DNA from: Curtobacterium sp. MCBD17_035
GTDB taxonomy: Bacteria; Actinomycetota; Actinomycetes; Actinomycetales; Microbacteriaceae
Assembly (NCBI RefSeq): GCF_003234815.2
Contig: NZ_CP126279.1
Span: 930,001-994,000, forward strand
DNA: 64,000 nt
Reading direction: 5' to 3'
Position 1 is the stretch's first letter. Each line of letters begins with the position of its first letter. Below the pieces are notes generated by a model. It saw only the letters and a program-made list of their open reading frames with translations, searched no databases and was not told the origin of the DNA. Shown piece after piece: positions 1 to 8,716 of this stretch. The position numbers were made by a program, and so were the translations under genes.

Positions 1-66
1 TCCGGCTGTCGGCCGGTCACTGACCTGCCGGCCCGCGGCGTGCCGTCCGCGGCCCGCGGCCGGGTG

Positions 67-969
67 TCAGCCGAGCAGCGCGTCGACCGCCTGCTCCACC
101 GTCGCGTGCCGGAACGTGTAGCCGTCGGCCTGGAGCACCGCCGGGACGAGCAGCTGGCTCGCGAGCAGGAGTTCGTCCGCGGCGTCGCGGAGCGCCAGGC
201 GCAGGACCGTCTCGGGCACCGTGAGCGCGTACGGTCGGTGCAGGTCCTGCGCGACGCGCCGGAGGACGTGGTCGGCGAGCGCCGGTGTGGGGCCGGCGAG
301 GTTCACCGGCCCGGCGACCTCGGACGAGCAGAGGTGCACGATCGCGGCGACCTCGTCCTCGAGCGAGATCCAGGGCCAGTACTGGCCGCCGGTACCGAGC
401 CGCGATCCGAGTCCGAGTCGGGTGAGGGGCAGCACGGGGGCGAGCGCGCCGCCGTCCGGCCCGAGCACGAGCCCGGTGCGGAGCAGGACCGTCCGGGTCG
501 TGGAGGGCGCCTCGGAGGCCGCGGCCTCCCACGCGGTGCAGACCTCGGCGAGGAACCCCGCGCCGGGGTCGGCGGACTCGATGAGCCGGTCGGCGGGGCG
601 GTCGCCGTAGTACCCGGACGCGGAGCCGCTGAGGAACGCGTGGGGCGGCGTCGCCGCGCGCTGCATCGCGGTGACGAGGGTCCGGGTCGCGTCGAGGCGC
701 GAGGACCGGACGGCGCGTCGTCGCGCGGCCGTCCACGGCAGCCGGGCGATGCTCGCGCCCGCCAGGTTCACCACGACGTCGGCACCGTCGACGACCGCGG
801 GGTCGAGGTCGGCGACGCCGGGCTGCCACCGGAACTCGTACGGCGACGTCGGCTCGCGACGCACGAGCGTCGTCACGTGGTGCCCCGCGGCGCGCAGGGC
901 GGCCACGAGCGGCGTGCCGATGAAGCCGGACGCGCCGGCCACGAGCACGGAGAGCGGGGCGTCCGCCAT
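67..969 (-). CDS. TIGR01777-type NAD(P)-dependent epimerase/oxidoreductase
   Basis: This 300-residue protein belongs to the short-chain dehydrogenase-like epimerases called TIGR01777 (YfcH/SulA-like), whose substrate is generally unknown. The N-terminal Rossmann motif GASGFIG lies at residues 12-18. [10 protein letters not shown] segment near the middle corresponds to the usual catalytic tyrosine region. The C-terminus carries the DUF1731 signature ending [19 protein letters not shown]. The ATG start at 969 has a good Shine-Dalgarno AAGGAGG a few bases upstream, so this gene is conventionally leadered, unlike many neighbours. It is divergent from thyA, and nothing nearby suggests its substrate. 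The family call is secure and the role in the cell is not. Confidence 0.88.
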   Translation of the reverse strand: MADAPLSVLVAGASGFIGTPLVAALRAAGHHVTTLVRREPTSPYEFRWQPGVADLDPAVVDGADVVVNLAGASIARLPWTAARRRAVRSSRLDATRTLVTAMQRAATPPHAFLSGSASGYYGDRPADRLIESADPGAGFLAEVCTAWEAAASEAPSTTRTVLLRTGLVLGPDGGALAPVLPLTRLGLGSRLGTGGQYWPWISLEDEVAAIVHLCSSEVAGPVNLAGPTPALADHVLRRVAQDLHRPYALTVPETVLRLALRDAADELLLASQLLVPAVLQADGYTFRHATVEQAVDALLG

Positions 970-1060
970 GGGTCCTCCTTCGACCGCCCCACCGTACCGA
1001 CGACGACCGACGCGCGACCGGGAGGCCCGACGCGCCTCCGCCGGATCGGGTCACGCTCGC

Positions 1061-1157
1061 CCGCCGGTCGCCCTGCCGCTGATCGCTCGGCCTACCGCCG
1101 GTCGCCCTGCCGCCGCTGGCTCGCCCTACCGCCGGTCGCCCTGCCGCCGCTCGCGGA
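1061..1157. repeat. 34-bp tandem repeat, nearly 3 copies
   Basis: Copies of a 34-bp unit beginning CCGCCGGTCGCCCTGCCG start at 1061, 1095 and 1129; the third is partial. They fill the space between the divergent epimerase and thyA genes, ending about 17 bp before the thyA -10 element. Confidence 0.8.
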
Positions 1158-1173
1158 GGACGGTGGTCGCCCG

Positions 1174-1179
1174 TAGGCT
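1174..1179 (+). promoter_or_regulatory. thyA -10 element (leaderless type)
   Basis: TAGGCT lies 7 nt before the thyA ATG. No Shine-Dalgarno sequence fits between them, so transcription should begin at or next to the start codon. No clear -35 element is seen. Confidence 0.65.
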
Positions 1180-1186
1180 CGGAGCC

Positions 1187-2029
1187 ATGACCGACACCGC
1201 GTCGCCGACCTCCGTCAAGCAGCCCGACCCGTCCGTCGCCACCCCGTACGAGGACCTGCTCCGGAAGGTGCTGGACGAGGGCGTGCCGAAGGGCGATCGC
1301 ACCGGCACCGGCACGCGGAGCCTGTTCGGCGCGCAGCTGCGGTTCGACCTCGCGCAGGGGTTCCCCCTGGTCACGACCAAGCGCGTCCACTTCAAGTCCG
1401 TCGCGTACGAGCTGCTGTGGTTCCTCCGCGGCGAGTCGAACGTGCGGTGGTTGCAGGAGCACGGCGTGCGGATCTGGAACGAGTGGGCCGACGCGGACGG
1501 CGAGCTCGGTCCCGTGTACGGCGTGCAGTGGCGCTCGTGGCCCACGCCTTCGGGCGACCACGTCGACCAGATCGCCGAGGTCATCGAGCAGATCCGCACG
1601 AACCCGGATTCGCGTCGGCTCATCGTGTCGGCGTGGAACGTCGCCGACATCCCGTCGATGGCCCTCGCGCCGTGCCACGCGTTCTTCCAGTTCCACGTCG
1701 TCGACGGCAAGCTCTCGTGCCAGCTGTACCAGCGGAGCGCCGACATGTTCCTCGGTGTCCCGTTCAACATCGCCAGCTACGCGCTCCTGACGCACATGGT
1801 GGCCGCGCAGACCGGGCTCGAGGTCGGCGACTTCGTGTGGACCGGTGGCGACTGCCACATCTACGACAACCACGTCGAGCAGGTGCGCGAGCAGCTCGCG
1901 CGGACCGCGTACGCGCCGCCGCAGCTCCGGATCGCCCCGCGCGACGGCATCGACGCCTACGAGTACGAGGACTTCGAGCTCGTCGACTACGCGCACCACC
2001 CGACGATCCGCGGCGCGGTCGCCGTCTGA
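1187..2029 (+). CDS. thyA: thymidylate synthase
   Basis: This is classical thymidylate synthase, 280 residues, which makes dTMP from dUMP with methylene-tetrahydrofolate as methyl donor and reductant. The N-terminal phosphate-binding motif DRTGTGT is present, and the catalytic cysteine is Cys163 in APCHAFFQF. The dUMP-binding QRSADMFLG motif and the C-terminal [10 protein letters not shown] are intact. I chose ATG 1187 because a TAGGCT -10 element lies 7 nt upstream; the open frame continues further upstream without homology. The stop overlaps the folA start in TGATG, so the two enzymes that use and regenerate folate in this step are translationally coupled. Confidence 0.97.
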   Translation: MTDTASPTSVKQPDPSVATPYEDLLRKVLDEGVPKGDRTGTGTRSLFGAQLRFDLAQGFPLVTTKRVHFKSVAYELLWFLRGESNVRWLQEHGVRIWNEWADADGELGPVYGVQWRSWPTPSGDHVDQIAEVIEQIRTNPDSRRLIVSAWNVADIPSMALAPCHAFFQFHVVDGKLSCQLYQRSADMFLGVPFNIASYALLTHMVAAQTGLEVGDFVWTGGDCHIYDNHVEQVREQLARTAYAPPQLRIAPRDGIDAYEYEDFELVDYAHHPTIRGAVAV

Positions 2030-2538
2030 TGCCCCGGGGCGAGGTCGGCCTCATCTGGGCGCGCTCGCGCGACGGCGTGATCGGTGCCGACGGGGACATC
2101 CCCTGGCACCTCCCGGAGGACCAGGCCGAGTTCCGCCGGGTGACGAACGGGGCGACCGTGGTCATGGGACGGCGCACATGGGACTCGCTCCCGCCGCGGT
2201 TCCGGCCACTGCCCGGGCGCCGCAACGTCGTGCTGACCCGCGACCGGTCGTGGTCGGCGGACGGCGCCGAGGTCGTCCACGACGTCGACACCGCCCTCAC
2301 GGTGGCCGCGGACGGGCCCACATGGGTGATCGGCGGCGCGCAGGTGTACGAGGCGGCGCTGTCCCGAGCGGACCGCGTCCTCGAGACCGTGATCGACCTC
2401 GACGTCGACGGGGACACCACGGCGCCCGAGCTCGGACCCGACTGGCACACGGTCGCCGCCACGCCCTCGGCGACGGAGTGGCTGACGTCGCGGACGGGTC
2501 TGCGCTACCGCTTCGTCGAGTCGCGCCGTCGTGCCTGA
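2029..2538 (+). CDS. folA: dihydrofolate reductase
   Basis: Dihydrofolate reductase, 169 residues, reduces the dihydrofolate released by ThyA to tetrahydrofolate with NADPH. The family pattern is clear: an N-terminal strand with GLIWARSRDGVIG, the substrate loop DIPWHLPEDQ with its active-site acid, the NADPH-binding MGRRTWDSLP, and WVIGGAQVY near residue 105. The length is typical. The ATG overlaps the thyA stop by one base, so the gene is in the same transcript and probably depends on thyA translation. dapA follows with its own promoter. Confidence 0.96.
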   Translation: MPRGEVGLIWARSRDGVIGADGDIPWHLPEDQAEFRRVTNGATVVMGRRTWDSLPPRFRPLPGRRNVVLTRDRSWSADGAEVVHDVDTALTVAADGPTWVIGGAQVYEAALSRADRVLETVIDLDVDGDTTAPELGPDWHTVAATPSATEWLTSRTGLRYRFVESRRRA

Positions 2539-2587
2539 GCCGGTCCGGGCCTCCCGACCGCTGGTCCCGGTGGATGAGCGCTGCCGG

Positions 2588-2593
2588 TACGCT
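2588..2593 (+). promoter_or_regulatory. dapA -10 element (leaderless type)
   Basis: TACGCT lies 7 nt before GTG 2601, which supports this GTG over the in-frame ATG at 2574 that lies upstream of the -10 element. Confidence 0.65.
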
Positions 2594-2600
2594 GGTTCGC

Positions 2601-3578
2601 GTGTCCTCGCGTGAGAATCCCTTCGGTCAGGTCCTCGTCGCGCTCGTGACGCCGTTCACCGCCGACGGCGAGGTGGACTGGCCGGGCGTCGAACGGCACA
2701 TCGACGACTGCATCACGGCGGGTGCCGACGGCATCGTCGTGACCGGCACCACGGGCGAGACCTCGACGCTCACGGACCCCGAGAAGCTCCGGCTCGTCGA
2801 GGTCGGCAAGTCGGTCGCGGCGGGCCGCGCGAAGATCATCACGGGTGGTGGCTCGAACGAGACCGCGCACGCGATGCAGCTGTACAAGCAGAGCGAGCGC
2901 GCCGGCGCTGACGGCGTCATGATCGTCACGCCCTACTACAACAAGCCGACCCAGGCCGGCGTCCTGACGCATTTCCGGATGATCGCGGACGCCACCGACC
3001 TGCCGGTGATCCTCTACGACATCCCGGGCCGGACCGGCGTCCCGATCATGTACGACACGATCGTCCGTGCCTCGAAGCACCCGAACATCGTCGCGGTGAA
3101 GGACGCCAAGGGCTCCTTCAGCGAGGTCAGCCGGGTGCTCAACAACACCGACCTCATGTACTTCTCGGGCGACGACGCCAACGTGCTGCCGCACCTGGCG
3201 ATCGGGGCGACCGGTCTGATCGGCGTGACGGCGAACATCGCGGCGGCACCGTACCGCACGATCGTCGACGCGGTGAACCGGGGCGACCTCGCGGCGGCGA
3301 CGGCCGAGCACCAGCGGCTCGAGCCCCTGGTCCGCGCCGTCATGACGCACGTGCCCGGCACCGTCGCGGCGAAGTACATCCTGCACGGCCTCGGTCGGAT
3401 CGCGAGCCCGCGGGTGCGCCTGCCGCTCGTCGGCCCGGAGGAGTCCGAGGCCGCCGTCATCGAGGCCGAACTCGAGTTCGTGCGCGACATCCCCGGCGCC
3501 GACTTCTCCAACTTCCGCCCGGACCGCAACGCGGCGGCCGGCGGCGCGCTGCCCAAGGTGCCAGGCACCACTCGTTGA
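2601..3578 (+). CDS. dapA: 4-hydroxy-tetrahydrodipicolinate synthase
   Basis: DapA condenses pyruvate with aspartate semialdehyde at the branch into lysine and diaminopimelate synthesis. The 325-residue protein has the TIM-barrel family landmarks: the GTTGE motif that binds the substrate, YYNKPTQ with the catalytic tyrosine, RTG for the carboxylate, and the Schiff-base lysine in AVKDAKGS. An in-frame ATG exists at 2574, but the -10 hexamer at 2588-2593 implies a leaderless start at GTG 2601. The gene sits directly before rnj, the usual actinobacterial order; dapF of the same pathway is at 24.9 kb. Confidence 0.95.
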   Translation: MSSRENPFGQVLVALVTPFTADGEVDWPGVERHIDDCITAGADGIVVTGTTGETSTLTDPEKLRLVEVGKSVAAGRAKIITGGGSNETAHAMQLYKQSERAGADGVMIVTPYYNKPTQAGVLTHFRMIADATDLPVILYDIPGRTGVPIMYDTIVRASKHPNIVAVKDAKGSFSEVSRVLNNTDLMYFSGDDANVLPHLAIGATGLIGVTANIAAAPYRTIVDAVNRGDLAAATAEHQRLEPLVRAVMTHVPGTVAAKYILHGLGRIASPRVRLPLVGPEESEAAVIEAELEFVRDIPGADFSNFRPDRNAAAGGALPKVPGTTR

Positions 3579-3624
3579 CCACCCGCGGCGCACCCGGTGC
3601 GCCGCCCACACCCGTCAGGACCAG

Positions 3625-5301
3625 ATGCCCACGAAGACCTCCGAGCCGCAGCCGCTCGAACCCGGCACCCTCCGCGTGATCCCCGTCGGGGGACTCGGCG
3701 AGATCGGCCGCAACATGACCGTGTACGAGTTCGACGGCAAGCTGCTCGTCGTCGACGCTGGCGTGCTGTTCCCCGAGGAGCACCAGCCCGGCGTGGACCT
3801 GATCCTGCCGGACTTCACCCCGATCCGCGATCGCCTCGACGACGTCCTCGGCGTGGTCCTGACGCACGGGCACGAGGACCACATCGGCGCCGTGCCGTAC
3901 CTGCTCAAGCTCCGGCAGGACATCCCGCTCATCGGGTCCACCCTGACGCTCGCGCTCGTCGAGGCGAAGCTCAAGGAGCACCGGATCAAGCCGTACACGC
4001 TGACGGTGCGCGAGGACCAGGTCGAGCAGCTCGGCCCGTTCCACCTCGAGTTCGTGGCCGTGAACCACTCCATCCCGGACGCGCTCGCCGTCGCCATCAC
4101 CACTCCGGCGGGCCGTGTGCTCCACACCGGGGACTTCAAGATGGACCAGCTCCCGCTCGACGACCGCATCACGGACCTGCGCGCGTTCGCCCGACTCGGC
4201 GAAGCCGGGGTCGATCTGTTCCTGCCGGACTCCACGAACGCGGACGTCCCGGGGTTCACCGCGCCCGAGCGTGACATCGGGCCGGTGCTCGAGAGCGTCA
4301 TCGCCCGCGCACGCCGCCGCGTCGTCGTGGCGAGCTTCTCGAGCCACGTCCACCGCGTGCAGCAGGTGCTCGACGCCGCCGCGGCGAACAACCGCCGGGT
4401 GGCGTTCATGGGCCGGTCGATGGTCCGGAACATGACGATCGCGGCCGAGCTCGGGTACCTCCGGGTGCCGGACGACGTCCTCATCGACGCCAAGAAGGCC
4501 AAGGACCTGCCGGACGACCGCATCGTCTACATGTCGACGGGGTCCCAGGGCGAGCCGATGGCCGTGCTCGCGCGCATGGCGAACCTCGAGCACCAGATCG
4601 AGATCGGCGAGGGGGACACCGTCATCCTCGCGTCGAGCCTCATCCCCGGCAACGAGAACGCCGTCTACCGGGTGATCGACGGGCTGACGAAGCTCGGCGC
4701 CAAGGTCGTCCACAAGGGCAACGCGAAGGTGCACGTGTCGGGCCACGCCTCCGCGGGCGAGCTCCTGTACTGCTACAACATCCTGCGGCCGCGGAACGTC
4801 ATGCCCGTGCACGGTGAGCACCGCCACCTGTACGCGAGCGCCGATCTGGCGATCCAGACGGGGGTCCCGCCGCGCAACGTGATCCTCGGCGAGGACGGCA
4901 CCGTCGTCGACCTCAAGGACGGCGTGGTCCGCGTGGCCGGGCAACTCGACCTCGGCTACGTCTACGTGGACGGGTCGACCGTCGGCGAGATCACGGACGC
5001 GGACCTCAAGGACCGGCGTGTGCTGGCGGAAGAGGGCTTCATCTCGATCTTCTGCGCCGTCGACTTCACCACCGGCCAGTGCATCGTCGGCCCGGAGATC
5101 CAGTCGCGCGGGTTCGCCGAGGACGACTCCGTGTTCGACGAGGTCCGGCCGCAGATCGTCCGGGCGCTCGCCGACACGGCGGCGAACGGCGCGGGTGACC
5201 AGCACGCGTTCACGCAGGCCGTCCGTCGCACGGTGGGGCGCTGGGTGAACACGAAGCACCGGCGGCGACCGATGATCGTGCCGGTGGTCATCGAGGCGTA
5301 G
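3625..5301 (+). CDS. rnj: ribonuclease J
   Basis: RNase J is a metallo-beta-lactamase/beta-CASP nuclease with 5'-to-3' exonuclease and endonuclease activity in mRNA decay and rRNA maturation. The 558-residue length is normal. The zinc motif HGHEDH is at residues 81-86. The beta-CASP region carries MSTGSQGEPM and the C-terminal histidine motif HVSGHAS. The start MPTKTSEPQP is chosen because the preceding 46 nt after dapA contain an ATG in this frame with an acceptable AGGACC upstream; no strong Shine-Dalgarno is seen. A long perfect hairpin follows the stop. The gene follows dapA closely and may share its transcript. Confidence 0.95.
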   Translation: MPTKTSEPQPLEPGTLRVIPVGGLGEIGRNMTVYEFDGKLLVVDAGVLFPEEHQPGVDLILPDFTPIRDRLDDVLGVVLTHGHEDHIGAVPYLLKLRQDIPLIGSTLTLALVEAKLKEHRIKPYTLTVREDQVEQLGPFHLEFVAVNHSIPDALAVAITTPAGRVLHTGDFKMDQLPLDDRITDLRAFARLGEAGVDLFLPDSTNADVPGFTAPERDIGPVLESVIARARRRVVVASFSSHVHRVQQVLDAAAANNRRVAFMGRSMVRNMTIAAELGYLRVPDDVLIDAKKAKDLPDDRIVYMSTGSQGEPMAVLARMANLEHQIEIGEGDTVILASSLIPGNENAVYRVIDGLTKLGAKVVHKGNAKVHVSGHASAGELLYCYNILRPRNVMPVHGEHRHLYASADLAIQTGVPPRNVILGEDGTVVDLKDGVVRVAGQLDLGYVYVDGSTVGEITDADLKDRRVLAEEGFISIFCAVDFTTGQCIVGPEIQSRGFAEDDSVFDEVRPQIVRALADTAANGAGDQHAFTQAVRRTVGRWVNTKHRRRPMIVPVVIEA

Positions 5302-5340
5302 GCGCGGCGGCACGAGCCAGCGGCACGAGCCGCGGCAGCA

Positions 5341-5371
5341 CGAGGGCGGGGTCCGACGGACCCCGCCCTCG
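5341..5371 (+). terminator. rnj terminator hairpin
   Basis: A perfect 14-bp stem (5341-5354 with 5358-5371) and a GAC loop follow rnj by about 40 nt. There is no T tract. It separates the core cluster from the carbohydrate cassette. Confidence 0.75.
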
Positions 5372-5387
5372 TCGTCGTCCGAATCCG

Positions 5388-5419
5388 TTGACAGACTTCG
5401 TTACTTTGGGATAGAAAGT
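5388..5419 (+). promoter_or_regulatory. promoter and candidate operator of the glycoside cassette
   Basis: A consensus TTGACA (5388-5393) is followed after 18 nt by TAGAAA (5412-5417). The stretch is AT-rich compared with everything around it. An inverted repeat ACTTT-N7-AAAGT (5403-5407 and 5415-5419) overlaps the spacer and -10, where a repressor would act. The ROK regulator at the far end of the cassette is the obvious candidate; this link is inferred. Confidence 0.6.
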
Positions 5420-5475
5420 CCGCACGGGCTCCCGCAGAGCAGCGGGAGCGGTTCGGCTATCTCAAAGGAGAGACC

Positions 5476-6799
5476 ATGCACGACACCGACACGCGCGCCG
5501 CTGCTGAGGCGATCGGCCGGGGCATCAGCAGGCGCACCCTGTTCCGCTACGGCGGCGCCGGCGTCGCGAGCGTCGCCCTCGCGGAACTGCTGGCGGCCTG
5601 CTCCTCGGGGTCCTCCGCCTCGTCGAGCGGCACGACGACCGTCCGCATGTGGAGCTGGTACACGGGCCAGCGGGACGTGTTCCCCAAGGTGATCGCCGCG
5701 TTCGAGAAGAAGCACCCGAACATCAAGATCCAGAACCGGATCTTCGGGACGCCGGACCAGTACCTCCCGGCGCTCACCGCGGCCGTCTCGGGTGGTGACG
5801 TGCCCGAGATCTTCGCCCCGCACGTCCGCGCCATCACCTACGGCGAACAGGGGATCTCGGCGGACCTGCGCAAGGAGCTCGGGTCCGGCTTCTTCAAGGA
5901 CTTCTTCTCGTCGAACAACCAGGAGTACACGAAGAACGGCAAGCAGTACGCGCTCGGGTTCATGGCGCAGACGTTCGGCCTGTTCTACGACCCGGACATG
6001 CTGAGCGCCGCGGGGGTGGACGGGGAGCCGGAGACCTGGGACGACCTCATCGCCGCCGCCGCGAAGATCGACGCCACGGGCAAGTCCACCGTCGCGTTCA
6101 GCGCGAACCCGACGACGAGCGCGCTCGACTTCTTCCTCCCGCTCATCACCCAGGTGACCGACGACCCGACGTACTATCTCAAGCTCGACCAGCTCGAGAA
6201 GGGCTACGCGTACACGAACAAGCCCGTGCTCGAGGCGCTCCAGCTCAACGACCGGATCGTCAAGGCGGGCGTGTTCCAGAAGGGCACGACGGGCACGTCG
6301 GGCGACCAGGCCACCCAGCTGTTCTACACGGGGGGGTGCGGCCATGCTGTTCGCCGGGTCCTGGATCCCGCAGTCACTCGCGCAGGACGCCCCCAAGGCG
6401 TTCCTCGACAAGTACAAGATCATGCGGACCCCGGCGATCAAGAGCGGGGCCCGACACTGGACCGCCGACCAGGCCGGAGCCGGTTGGGCGGTGTCCGCGA
6501 CGAGCAAGGCCAAGGACGCCGCGATCGAGTTCCTCAAGTTCATGTACGAGCCGGCCCAGTACTCGCAGCTCATGAACGACTCGCTGAGCATGCCGTCGAC
6601 CAAGAGCGCCGCGGACCGCGTGAGCGACCCGCACATCAAGCTCATGACGTCGTGGCTCCCCGACGGCTGCCCGCACATCCCGTTCGGCGCGGGATCGAGC
6701 GCGGCCGGTGACCCCCTCGGCAAGATCTTCGACCAGACCGCCTCGCCGGCCGAGGTCGCCAAGCAGATGCAGGCCGCCGTCCTCAACGCGAAGGGCTGA
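5476..6799 (+). pseudogene. ABC sugar-binding lipoprotein, frameshifted in a G7 tract
   Basis: This encodes a family 1 extracellular solute-binding protein of an ABC sugar importer. Its N-terminus has a twin-arginine motif (SRRTLF, residues 18-23) and a lipobox LAAC with Cys42, so it should be Tat-exported and lipid-anchored. The Shine-Dalgarno AAAGGAG precedes the ATG. Reading is normal to about residue 285 (LFYTGG). A run of seven G at 6330-6336 then shifts the frame; with six G it continues as GAAMLFAGSW and runs to the stop at 6797-6799, just before the first permease gene. As written, translation would give a wrong C-terminus to 6711. The downstream genes are intact, so a base-calling error, a very recent mutation or a slippage-prone switch are all possible. 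Confidence 0.85.
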
Positions 6800-6800
6800 C

Positions 6801-7832
6801 ATGGCCGTCACCAATGTGCTCCGGCCGGAGCGGGCGGGACGGTCGGACGAGATGGGCCAGCGTGGGCGCGGTCCCCGCGGCACGGGTCGGGGCGGTGGCC
6901 CGGGCCGGAACCGCGGCCGGGGACGAGCGGGAGGCTCCGCTCGCCTCCGCCGCTGGGAGTGGGTCTCCGGGTACACCTTCGTCGCGCCGACCGTCCTGCT
7001 GTTCGCGGCGTTCGTCGGCTGGCCGATCCTCTACGCCGCCTACCTGTCGCTGACGCGGTGGAGCGGCTTCGGGATCCCGCAGTTCATCGGACTCGACAAC
7101 TACACGCGCATGGCGAACGACCCGGTCGCCCGCCACGCGTTCGTCGTGACCGTGCTCTACGCGGTCGTGACCACGGTCCTCCAGACCGCATTCCCGCTCG
7201 TGATCGCGGTGCTCGTCGCGAACGTGTGGAAGGGCCTCAGCGTCGTGGTCCGGACGATCCTGTTCGTCCCCGGCCTGGTGTCGTTCGTCGTCTCGGGTGC
7301 GCTGTGGAAGCTCATCTACGACCCGAACATCGGCACGCTCAACCGGACGCTCCGCGGGCTCGGGCTCGGCAGTCTCGCGGCGAACTGGCTGTCGACCCCG
7401 TCGCTCGTGCTGCCGGCGATCATCGCGGTGTCACTCTGGATGGCAATCGGCATGAACATGCTCATCTTCTTCGCCGGCATCCAGGGCATCGACCCCTCGC
7501 TGTACGAGGCCGCCGAGGTCGACGGCGCGTCCCGGTTCCAGCAGTTCCGGTTCGTGACGATCCCGGGCCTCCGGATCGTGACGGCGATCGTGATCAGCCT
7601 GAACCTGATGAACGGCTTCAAGGTGTTCGACATCATCTTCGTCATGACCGGCGGTGGTCCGAGCCACCAGTCCGAGGTGTTCGGCACCTACCTGTACAGC
7701 CTCGCGTTCGGGTCCACCGGTGGGTCCGTGCCGCAACTCGGCTACGGCAGTGCCTTCAGCGTCGTCGTCATGCTCCTGTGCGGCGTCGCCGTGCTCGTCC
7801 AGATCGTGCTCGCGAGGAGGGCCGCCCGATGA
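6801..7832 (+). CDS. ABC sugar transporter permease (MalF type)
   Basis: This is a MalF/UgpA-like inner-membrane permease of 343 residues. An Arg/Gly-rich, probably cytoplasmic N-terminus of about 55 residues precedes six predicted membrane segments, the first near FVAPTVLLFAAFVGWPIL. The EAA loop that contacts the ATPase is visible as YEAAEVDGASRFQQF followed by the family glycine and proline. The ATG starts two bases after the binding-protein stop, so the two are coupled. No ATPase gene is present in the cassette, so the importer must use a shared MsiK/MalK-type ATPase encoded elsewhere, as is common in Actinobacteria. Confidence 0.92.
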   Translation: MAVTNVLRPERAGRSDEMGQRGRGPRGTGRGGGPGRNRGRGRAGGSARLRRWEWVSGYTFVAPTVLLFAAFVGWPILYAAYLSLTRWSGFGIPQFIGLDNYTRMANDPVARHAFVVTVLYAVVTTVLQTAFPLVIAVLVANVWKGLSVVVRTILFVPGLVSFVVSGALWKLIYDPNIGTLNRTLRGLGLGSLAANWLSTPSLVLPAIIAVSLWMAIGMNMLIFFAGIQGIDPSLYEAAEVDGASRFQQFRFVTIPGLRIVTAIVISLNLMNGFKVFDIIFVMTGGGPSHQSEVFGTYLYSLAFGSTGGSVPQLGYGSAFSVVVMLLCGVAVLVQIVLARRAAR

Positions 7833-8716
7833 CCGCCATCAAGCAACCGGTGTCCCGGACCGACGTCCGCCGCCTCGACCAGGCGCCGCGGCACCGACGG
7901 GTCCCGTACGCCCGGTCGGTCGCGGCGATCATCCTCGTGGCGATCTGCGCGGTGACGGTGTTCCCGCTGCTGTGGCTGCTGGCGACGTCGCTCCGCCCGG
8001 AGAACACCGTGTTCAACGGGCCGTTCTTCCCGACGATGCTCACGACGCGGGCCTACGGCACGGCGTGGACGTCGACGGACTTCGGGCTGCACTTCCTCAA
8101 CAGCCTCTGGATCACCACGGCGACGGTCGCGGGCGTGCTCGTGTTCGCCTCGATGACCGGGTACGCCTTCGCCAAGCTCCGGTTCCCGTTCAAGAACGTC
8201 CTCTACGTCGCGCTCCTGTCGACCCTGATGATGCCGTCGACGGCGCTCATCATCCCGCTCTACCTGCAGCTCAAGAACATCGGGCTGCTCAACAGCCAGT
8301 TCGGCCTGCTCGTGCTCTACATCAGCAGTTCGGCACCGTTCGCCATGTTCCTCATGCGGGCCTTCTTCGAGACCCTGCCCGACGAACTCGTCCAGGCCGC
8401 GCGGATCGACGGTGCCGGCGAGTTCACGGTGTTCTGGCGGGTGATCCTGCCGTTGGCCCGACCCGGGGTCGCGACGGTCGTCATCTTCCAGTTCCTGTCG
8501 ACGTGGAACGAGTTCCTCATCGCGAACACGGTGCTGCAGAACACGCGGGCACTCCCGCTCCAGCCGGTCCTGTTCAGCCTCATCGGGCAGTACCAGACCG
8601 ACTGGCCGTCGCTCGCGGCCGGCTTGACGCTGTCGATCGTGCCGGTCGTGCTCGTGTACGTCTGGATGCAGCGACAGTTCGTCGCGGGCATGACCCTCGG
8701 GGCGGTGAAGAGCTGA
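7829..8716 (+). CDS. ABC sugar transporter permease (MalG type)
   Basis: This is the partner permease of the MalG/UgpE type, 295 residues, with six predicted membrane helices beginning at VAAIILVAICAVTVFPLLWL. The EAA loop appears as QAARIDGAGEFTVFWRVILP, matching the family pattern with the conserved glycine. It overlaps the upstream permease by the ATGA tetranucleotide and ends in a similar overlap with the aldo/keto reductase, so transporter and enzymes form one operon. The pair should form the membrane channel for an oligosaccharide or glycoside; the substrate cannot be read from the sequence. Confidence 0.93.
   Translation: MTAIKQPVSRTDVRRLDQAPRHRRVPYARSVAAIILVAICAVTVFPLLWLLATSLRPENTVFNGPFFPTMLTTRAYGTAWTSTDFGLHFLNSLWITTATVAGVLVFASMTGYAFAKLRFPFKNVLYVALLSTLMMPSTALIIPLYLQLKNIGLLNSQFGLLVLYISSSAPFAMFLMRAFFETLPDELVQAARIDGAGEFTVFWRVILPLARPGVATVVIFQFLSTWNEFLIANTVLQNTRALPLQPVLFSLIGQYQTDWPSLAAGLTLSIVPVVLVYVWMQRQFVAGMTLGAVKS

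Noticed and set aside
5476..6799. Programmed frameshift in the binding protein
   Set aside because: No slippery heptamer with a downstream pseudoknot or stop-codon arrangement was recognised, and family members do not need one; the G7 run is better explained by error, mutation or slippage.
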